NCBI RefSeq assembly: GCF_040784915.1
Contig: NZ_CP160797.1
Location: 3,958,137-4,022,136, forward strand
Origin: Bacillus vallismortis
Lineage (GTDB): Bacteria > Bacillota > Bacilli > Bacillales > Bacillaceae
Length of the DNA: 64,000 nt
Reading direction: 5' to 3'
Shown here: positions 59,061 to 64,000 of the stretch, in pieces
How the letters are laid out: the number at the start of each line of letters is the position of its first letter
Numbering within the stretch: position 1 is the first letter of the stretch
The notes under the pieces: model-generated
Told to the model about the DNA's origin: nothing
The model's database searches: none
What the model saw: the letters and a program-made list of their open reading frames with translations, nothing else
Translations under genes and position numbers: made by a program

Positions 59061-60450
59061 GGTATACCTCCTGACTAAATGGATCTGTTGATACAGGAGC
59101 ATCATGATGATCACCATGCTCCGCGCCTTTTTTAATTTCACGGACGAATAAGAAGGCAAGCAGCGCCCCCAGAATCAAGTACATCACACCGAACGCGATG
59201 ATTGAGAATAACAGGGAGCCGGCTGTTACGTTAGGCGACACAGATTGAGCGGTTGTCATTAAGCCCATAACCGTCCAAGGCTGGCGTCCGATTTCTGTCA
59301 TAATCCAGCCCGCGGAGTTCGCAATAAACGGGAAGGAAATCAACGCGATCATGATGCGCAAATACCATTTGCTGTTTTCAAGCTTTTTGCGGCGGTTTAA
59401 CCAAAGGCCGCCTAACGCAGCAAGAATCATGACAACACCTGCGCCAACCATGATGCGGAAGCTCCAGAATGTCGTTTTTACAGGCGGAATGTAGTCGCCT
59501 TTTCCGTATATTTTTTCGTACTCAGCCTGAAGTGTTTTCATCCCTTTGACACTTCCGCTGAATTTTTGATACGCCAAGTAGCTCAAAGCATAAGGAACTT
59601 TGATTTCATTTGAGCTTTTTTCATTTGTTGTATCAATCGTGGCAAAAGCCGTCCAAGCAGCAGGGTCACCGCTGTCTTCCCAAAGGCCTTCGCTGGCAGC
59701 CATTTTCATCGGCTGTGATTCCATCAAGTGCTCAGCCTGCGCGTGTCCGCTAAGTGCGACGCCAAGACCGGCACAAAGGCCGACAATCATTGCGAGTTTA
59801 AAAGATTGTTTGAAAAACGGCACTTCTTTTTTCTTCAATAGTTTAAAAGCACTCACTCCGGCGATAAAGAAAGCCCCGGTGGCAAGCGCACCGAAAATGA
59901 CGTGCGGAAATTCAACCCAAAGCTGAGGGTTTGTAATCAGCGCGGCAAAGTCGTTCATTTCCGCGCGGCCATTTTTGATCGTAAAGCCGACAGGCTCCTG
60001 CATAAAGGAGTTCGCGGTTAAAATCCAGAAAGACGACATAATCGTTCCAAATGATACGAGCCAAATGCAGAGAACGTGAATTTTTTTCGGCAGGCGGTCC
60101 CAGCCGAAAATCCACAATCCGATAAAGATCGATTCCATGAAAAACGCCAATAATGCTTCAATCGCAAGCGGAGCGCCAAATACATCTCCGACAAAACGGG
60201 AGTAATCAGACCAGTTCATTCCAAACTGGAATTCTTGCAAAATCCCCGTTACAACACCGACTGCAAAATTGATTAAGAATAAGTGTCCCCAAAACTTTGC
60301 CATTTTGAGGTACAGCTCATTTTTTTTCACAAGATAAAGAGTCTCCATCAACGCAACCATAAACACAAGCCCAATAGACAACGGCACAAACAAGAAGTGA
60401 AACAATGTTGTTGATGCAAATTGAATGCGGGCTAAAACTAATTCACTCAT
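59047..60450 (-). CDS. cydA: Cytochrome bd quinol oxidase subunit I
   Basis: A 467-residue heme-bearing subunit with nine helices. N-terminal LARIQFASTTLFHFLFVPL with the His ligand of heme, GRQPWTVMG near the C-terminus, and a short Q-loop, as in Gram-positive CydA. It oxidises menaquinol and reduces O2 with high affinity, the low-oxygen counterpart of Qox. I chose the ATG at 60450 with GGAGGAGAAAGC upstream. Confidence 0.97.
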   Translation of the reverse strand: MSELVLARIQFASTTLFHFLFVPLSIGLVFMVALMETLYLVKKNELYLKMAKFWGHLFLINFAVGVVTGILQEFQFGMNWSDYSRFVGDVFGAPLAIEALLAFFMESIFIGLWIFGWDRLPKKIHVLCIWLVSFGTIMSSFWILTANSFMQEPVGFTIKNGRAEMNDFAALITNPQLWVEFPHVIFGALATGAFFIAGVSAFKLLKKKEVPFFKQSFKLAMIVGLCAGLGVALSGHAQAEHLMESQPMKMAASEGLWEDSGDPAAWTAFATIDTTNEKSSNEIKVPYALSYLAYQKFSGSVKGMKTLQAEYEKIYGKGDYIPPVKTTFWSFRIMVGAGVVMILAALGGLWLNRRKKLENSKWYLRIMIALISFPFIANSAGWIMTEIGRQPWTVMGLMTTAQSVSPNVTAGSLLFSIIAFGVMYLILGALLAFLFVREIKKGAEHGDHHDAPVSTDPFSQEVYHVSS

Positions 60451-60484
60451 GCTTTCTCCTCCATTTCCGGTTAAAAACTGCATT

Positions 60485-60502
60485 TTGCTCACTATTTCAC
60501 AA
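60485..60502. promoter_or_regulatory. Rex-type operator 1 of cydA
   Basis: TTGCTCACTATTTCACAA; on the minus strand TTGTGAAATAGTGAGCAA, matching TTGTGAAWWWWTTCACAA with few changes. Closest of three to the cydA start. Confidence 0.72.
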
Positions 60503-60516
60503 ATAAAAGCGATACT

Positions 60517-60534
60517 TTGATCACCAATTCACAA
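60517..60534. promoter_or_regulatory. Rex-type operator 2 of cydA
   Basis: TTGATCACCAATTCACAA; minus strand TTGTGAATTGGTGATCAA. Centre 32 bases (three helical turns) from operator 1. Confidence 0.72.
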
Positions 60535-60553
60535 AGCAGACGAAAAAAAATAT

Positions 60554-60571
60554 TTGTTCAATATTTCACAA
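60554..60571. promoter_or_regulatory. Rex-type operator 3 of cydA
   Basis: TTGTTCAATATTTCACAA; minus strand TTGTGAAATATTGAACAA, the best dyad of the three; a TTGACA on the minus strand lies just upstream of it. Confidence 0.8.
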
Positions 60572-60711
60572 ACATGTCAAAAAATCATTCAATATGATTC
60601 CTGATTGCCAGACTGATCAAATGACACATTCTCTTACTGGTTCATATTAAGTACTTTACAACGATTTATTTCAAAAATAAAGACCAAAATACCTAAAAAG
60701 TCCCGCACTGT

Positions 60712-60854
60712 GTGACGGATTATTGTCTATTTTGTTGAGGATTTATGACGGATGCTAGGATAAATGACCCTTTATTATCGTACATCAACATTTCGTTCCT
60801 TGCGAATAAAATGCTTGTCCGTCACCAGCCCTCGCTTCTCAGCACTCCGTCATA
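60712..60854. repeat. Cluster of four TGACGGA repeats
   Basis: GTGACGGA (60712-60719) and TATGACGGA (60744-60752) on the plus strand, TCCGTCAC (60818-60825) and TCCGTCATA (60846-60854) inverted. The first pairs exactly with the third, the second with the fourth. Function unknown. Confidence 0.7.
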
Positions 60855-60952
60855 GACCGTTTTTAGTCGGAATGCCTCTTTCTATTTGAACCGGGAAGAT
60901 TTGAAAACCTGAATAGTAAATTTTTAATATATTAAACATTTCAATTTTTTAG

Positions 60953-60958
60953 TATAAT
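60953..60958 (+). promoter_or_regulatory. Probable cimH -10 element
   Basis: TATAAT in TTTTAGTATAATTCATG, 49 bases before the start codon; no good -35 at 17 bases, so an activator may be needed. Confidence 0.45.
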
Positions 60959-61006
60959 TCATGTAGTGAACAATTTCACTGCATCAAGAATAGGGGAGGT
61001 TTTTCA

Positions 61007-62359
61007 ATGGGAGAGCTTCAAACCCAAATGCAATTGCAAACGGATACAATTCACGAAGGGGTTCGAAAAGAGAATTGGTTTGCGAGAGCCATGAATATAA
61101 AAGTAGGCATTATACCGCTTCCTGTGTATGCCTTGCTGTTTATATTAATCACTGTTTTTGTTATGCATCACGATGTGAAAAGTGACATCTTGACATCCAT
61201 TGCCGTCATGGCTTTTTTCGGGTTTACCTTTGCCCAAATCGGTAAATCGATACCGATTGTTCGTTCTATCGGCGGCCCAGCCATCCTAGCTACTTTTATT
61301 CCGTCCGCTGTCGTCTACTATCACCTGCTGCCTAATGATATCGTCAAATCCACCACAGAATTTACAGAAAACTCAAACTTTCTATACTTATTTATCGCTG
61401 GGATTGTCGTCGGAAGCATCCTCGGCATGAAAAGAGAAACACTCATAAAAGCATTCATGAAAATCTTTATTCCGCTTATTGCCGGTTCTGTCGCAGCCGC
61501 TATTGTCGGACTGGCTGTCGGCACATCGCTCGGGCTCGGATTTCAGCACACATTGCTGTACATCGTCATCCCTATCATGGCAGGGGGTGTCGGAGAAGGC
61601 GCTATCCCGCTGTCCATCGGTTATTCTGACATCATGCCGATGTCTCAAGGGGAAGCGTTTGCACTTGTTCTGCCGTCGATCATGCTGGGCAGTCTGTGCG
61701 CGATCATTCTAGCGGGATTGCTGAACAGAATCGGTAAGAAAAAACCGGAATGGACAGGCAACGGCAAAGTGGACCGATCTGAAGAAGAGTCCCCTGCGCT
61801 GGAAGAATCGCAAAGCGGACAGCAAATGTTCAACCTTTCCTTATTTGCGTCAGGCGGTATCCTTGCTGTTTCTTTATACTTAGTCGGCATGCTCGCTCAC
61901 GACTTTTTTGGATTTCCGGCACCCGTTGCCATGCTGTTACTGGCTGTTCTGATTAAGCTGTTCAGATTGGCGCCCGCCTCAATTGAAAATGGCGCGTTTG
62001 GGGTGTCCCGCTTCTTTTCAACCGCTGTGACCTACCCGCTGCTCTTTGCGATCGGGGTGTCCATGACGCCGTGGGACAAGCTTGTCGCCGCCTTTAATCT
62101 CAACAACATCATTACGATTCTGTCTGTCGTTGTGACCATGATGGCCGTCGGCTTCTTCACCGGAAAGTGGCTGAACATGTATCCGATTGAGACCGCCATT
62201 ATCAATGCGTGCCACTCAGGACAAGGCGGCACCGGGGACGTCGCCATTTTAAGCGCCGCAGAAAGGCTTGAATTGATGCCATTCGCCCAGGTGTCTACCC
62301 GAATCGGGGGAGCCATTACAGTGTCCTTAACCTTATTGCTGCTTCACCAGTTTTATTGA
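61007..62359 (+). CDS. cimH: Citrate/malate-proton symporter CimH (2HCT family)
   Basis: A 450-residue 2-hydroxycarboxylate transporter (yxkJ in 168) with about eleven helices. The family motifs MAGGVGEGAIPLSIGYSDIM and, in the second half, NACHSGQGGTGDVAILSAA form the two GGxG re-entrant loops. It takes up citrate and L-malate with protons. AGGGGAGGTTTTTCA precedes the ATG. Confidence 0.95.
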   Translation: MGELQTQMQLQTDTIHEGVRKENWFARAMNIKVGIIPLPVYALLFILITVFVMHHDVKSDILTSIAVMAFFGFTFAQIGKSIPIVRSIGGPAILATFIPSAVVYYHLLPNDIVKSTTEFTENSNFLYLFIAGIVVGSILGMKRETLIKAFMKIFIPLIAGSVAAAIVGLAVGTSLGLGFQHTLLYIVIPIMAGGVGEGAIPLSIGYSDIMPMSQGEAFALVLPSIMLGSLCAIILAGLLNRIGKKKPEWTGNGKVDRSEEESPALEESQSGQQMFNLSLFASGGILAVSLYLVGMLAHDFFGFPAPVAMLLLAVLIKLFRLAPASIENGAFGVSRFFSTAVTYPLLFAIGVSMTPWDKLVAAFNLNNIITILSVVVTMMAVGFFTGKWLNMYPIETAIINACHSGQGGTGDVAILSAAERLELMPFAQVSTRIGGAITVSLTLLLLHQFY

Positions 62360-62368
62360 TACACCGCA

Positions 62369-62406
62369 AGCAAGTTCTTCGTCAAACGAAAGAGCTTGCT
62401 TTTTTT
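62369..62406 (+). terminator. Terminator of cimH
   Basis: AGCAAGTTCTT/AAGAGCTTGCT stem followed by TTTTTT. Confidence 0.82.
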
Positions 62407-62482
62407 ACATATTCCTGTTTTTGCAAATTCCCGCGCCATGGTATAGTAATAGTTGGAAATACCAGATAGAAAGGACTCTAGC

Positions 62483-64000
62483 ATGCCTATGGGAATAGAT
62501 CTATTTCTCGTTATGATTCTCGGGCTGGGATTATATTTTATATCAGCCCTGGCAGCAAAACTCATTCCGTTCATAGACTTCTGGATTGACATCGTTCTTT
62601 GGGTTTGCGCTGCTGTTTATATCTTCTCTCATCAATCATTCATGGACGGCATTGTCTCGATCGCGACAATGTTTTACTGTTATTGGACCGCAATGGATCT
62701 CACAGTGTCAGAACGTGCGGAAAAACCTTCGGGAGACTGGCAGGAAATCGAGCTTGCCAGAAACAAAACACGCCTCCTGTCAGACATCATGCTGACCGCC
62801 GTTGTGTTTGCGGGCGCCATTATTTTTTTCATCTATGGACCTGATCCAAGCGCTCTCAAATATGTGATCCTTTTCGGCATGATCTCCGGCGGAGGAGCAC
62901 TTGTAAAACGAATATGGAATGTTTTCAGTGTAACCGTTTTGTATTCGGCGTCCTTAGAAAAATTGCACATCAGCTCGCGTTATGAAACCCGTACATACCC
63001 GCTTTCCGATTTGAAAGACATCCAGCTTGAATCAACAGCCGATCTCTTAAAGCTCCATCCGCTTCTGACGATGTATTCATCTCGTGTAGATTTGACAACA
63101 AGCTTTCAGCAAGTCATCAAACTGTCCCTTCCCGGTGAAACGCTGTTTCTGACAGTGAAGGAACCGCAAAGATGGAAAGCGATTCTCCGGGAATACACAG
63201 ACGCGGAAAACAACGAGGACACTGTGATTTCTGTTTTGCCGTTTTATCATAGAAAAAATGTGAAGCGGCTGCTTGGGAAGCTTTATTTTGCCGCCAGCGT
63301 AAAAGGCGTGTCAGCTTACGCCTTACTGGTGCTCGCATTATACGGATTGCAAACCTCTCCATGGGTCATGGCCGTTGCCGTGATGTTGTACTGGATTTTC
63401 AATATGTACCTGTCAGACATTGTTTTGCGGGCGGCAATGGATGCCAAGCCTTGTCATCATCCGCATGTACAGACAGCGGCCGACAAAATTTTCCGCAAAG
63501 CCGGCATTTCCCATGTCCGCATATACGAGACGGAGAGTGATGATTACAACGGAATGGCAGTCGGCATGAATGTCGGAAGGTCAATGGTCATTCTGACAAG
63601 CGCCACACTAACACTTCCGCAGCGTGTCATCGAAGGCATTGTGGCCCATGAAGCGATTCATATTAAAAAACGTGACGTTTTGTCATCACAGCTTTTGCGT
63701 TTTCTATATCTTGGAGCCGTCGTTGGGATCATCCTCTTATTTGAGCAGCATATCGCCCATCCCGCGGACCATAAAGTGGCGCTTTGGGTTTTCATCATGG
63801 CAATCATCATCCTGTTTCAGCTCTATCAATCCTTTTGTTCACAATGGATGGAGGTGCGCGCTGACAACCTTGGCGCCTCACTGCTGGAAGACGGGTACAA
63901 ACAAATGGCGGAAGCATTGAGGATCTTGGCGGTTCGGCAGGATGAGGATATACAGAAACAAAGCGCCTACAGCTCTGAAGCAGATGAGGACGAGCTTACC
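62483..64000 (+). CDS. yxkI: Membrane M48-like zinc metallopeptidase, truncated by window
   Basis: An open frame of 506 codons running off the right end, starting at ATG 62483 after AAAGGACTCTAGC. Residues 1-150 are four hydrophobic segments, 154-240 a beta-rich region that looks PH-like ([13 protein letters not shown] at its start, [16 protein letters not shown] at its end), then two more helices and an M48/HtpX-type peptidase domain. The zinc motif HEAIH (389-393) is in [14 protein letters not shown], and the third ligand Glu457 is in [11 protein letters not shown]. It probably degrades membrane or misfolded proteins. The gene name is from synteny and is less certain than the family. Confidence 0.75.
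   Translation, partial: MPMGIDLFLVMILGLGLYFISALAAKLIPFIDFWIDIVLWVCAAVYIFSHQSFMDGIVSIATMFYCYWTAMDLTVSERAEKPSGDWQEIELARNKTRLLSDIMLTAVVFAGAIIFFIYGPDPSALKYVILFGMISGGGALVKRIWNVFSVTVLYSASLEKLHISSRYETRTYPLSDLKDIQLESTADLLKLHPLLTMYSSRVDLTTSFQQVIKLSLPGETLFLTVKEPQRWKAILREYTDAENNEDTVISVLPFYHRKNVKRLLGKLYFAASVKGVSAYALLVLALYGLQTSPWVMAVAVMLYWIFNMYLSDIVLRAAMDAKPCHHPHVQTAADKIFRKAGISHVRIYETESDDYNGMAVGMNVGRSMVILTSATLTLPQRVIEGIVAHEAIHIKKRDVLSSQLLRFLYLGAVVGIILLFEQHIAHPADHKVALWVFIMAIIILFQLYQSFCSQWMEVRADNLGASLLEDGYKQMAEALRILAVRQDEDIQKQSAYSSEADEDELT

Larger units (their letters stand above)
60451..61006. other. cydA-cimH divergent region
   Basis: 556 bases without a gene. The left part is the long cyd leader/promoter with three Rex-type dyads (60485-60571). 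The middle holds a cluster of four TGACGGA/TCCGTCA repeats (60712-60854). The right part is the AT-rich cimH promoter with TATAAT at 60953-60958 and a good ribosome binding site (AGGGGAGG) before cimH. Confidence 0.7.

Overview
The window is ordinary chromosomal DNA of a member of the Bacillus subtilis group. It shows dense, mostly co-directional operons, AGGAGG-type ribosome binding sites, frequent TTG/GTG starts, and promoters of SigA, SigB, SigD and ECF type. Gene content and order match, as I remember it, the qox-gal-ywc-ywb-epr-sacXY-ywa-dlt-lic-katX-sigY-cyd-cimH segment of B. subtilis 168. Several proteins (GalK, Epr, GspA, YwaD) differ from the 168 sequences I recall by scattered substitutions, so a sister subspecies or species (spizizenii, inaquosorum, vallismortis, tequilensis type) is more likely than 168 itself. 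That identification rests on memory, not on a search.

Layout. 1-7.9 kb: 5' end of qoxA (cytochrome aa3 quinol oxidase, minus), ywzA, the galKT Leloir genes, ywcD, the TetR regulator ywcC with divergent slrA (52-aa biofilm switch peptide), and the ywcBA solute:cation symporter pair. 7.9-12.6 kb: DsbA-like ywbO and the Fur-controlled efeUOB iron uptake operon. 12.7-16.2 kb: ywbI-thiM-thiE (LysR regulator plus thiamine salvage), divergent from the cidA/lrgB-like ywbHG. 16.3-20.9 kb: transporter ywbF, ywbE, rRNA methyltransferase-like ywbD, glyoxalase-like ywbC and the lone PTS EIIC ywbA. 21-26.7 kb: protease Epr, the sacXY sucrose-sensing operon with its RNA antiterminator leader, and stress gene gspA. 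26.8-32.9 kb: ywaF, ywaE, T-box controlled tyrZ, aminopeptidase ywaD, ppGpp synthetase ywaC and menA.

33.3-39.8 kb: the dlt operon (D-alanylation of teichoic acids), including the tiny dltX, then ilvK. 39.8-45.2 kb: licBCAH and its PRD activator licR (beta-glucoside PTS). 45.3-54.5 kb: a small cationic ORF, DNA glycosylase yxlJ, catalase katX, MFS yxlH, the SigY operon (sigY-yxlCDEFG), yxlA and the NAD(P)HX dehydratase yxkO. 54.6-62.4 kb: cydABCD (cytochrome bd) with three Rex-type operators, and cimH (citrate/malate). 62.5 kb to the end: a membrane M48-like peptidase (yxkI), cut by the window edge.

Recurring themes are respiration and redox (qox, menA, cyd/Rex), carbohydrate PTS control (sac, lic, ywbA, cre sites), envelope stress (dlt and ywaC with ECF promoters, sigY) and general stress (SigB-like sites at ywzA, gspA and katX). 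I see no prophage, insertion sequence, CRISPR array, tRNA or rRNA gene, or foreign-looking island. I found no convincing undescribed system. The less explained items are the TGACGGA repeat cluster between cydA and cimH, the SigY operon whose role is unknown, the PH-like region in front of the yxkI peptidase domain, the orphan EIIC ywbA, and short dyads in the slrA-ywcB region.
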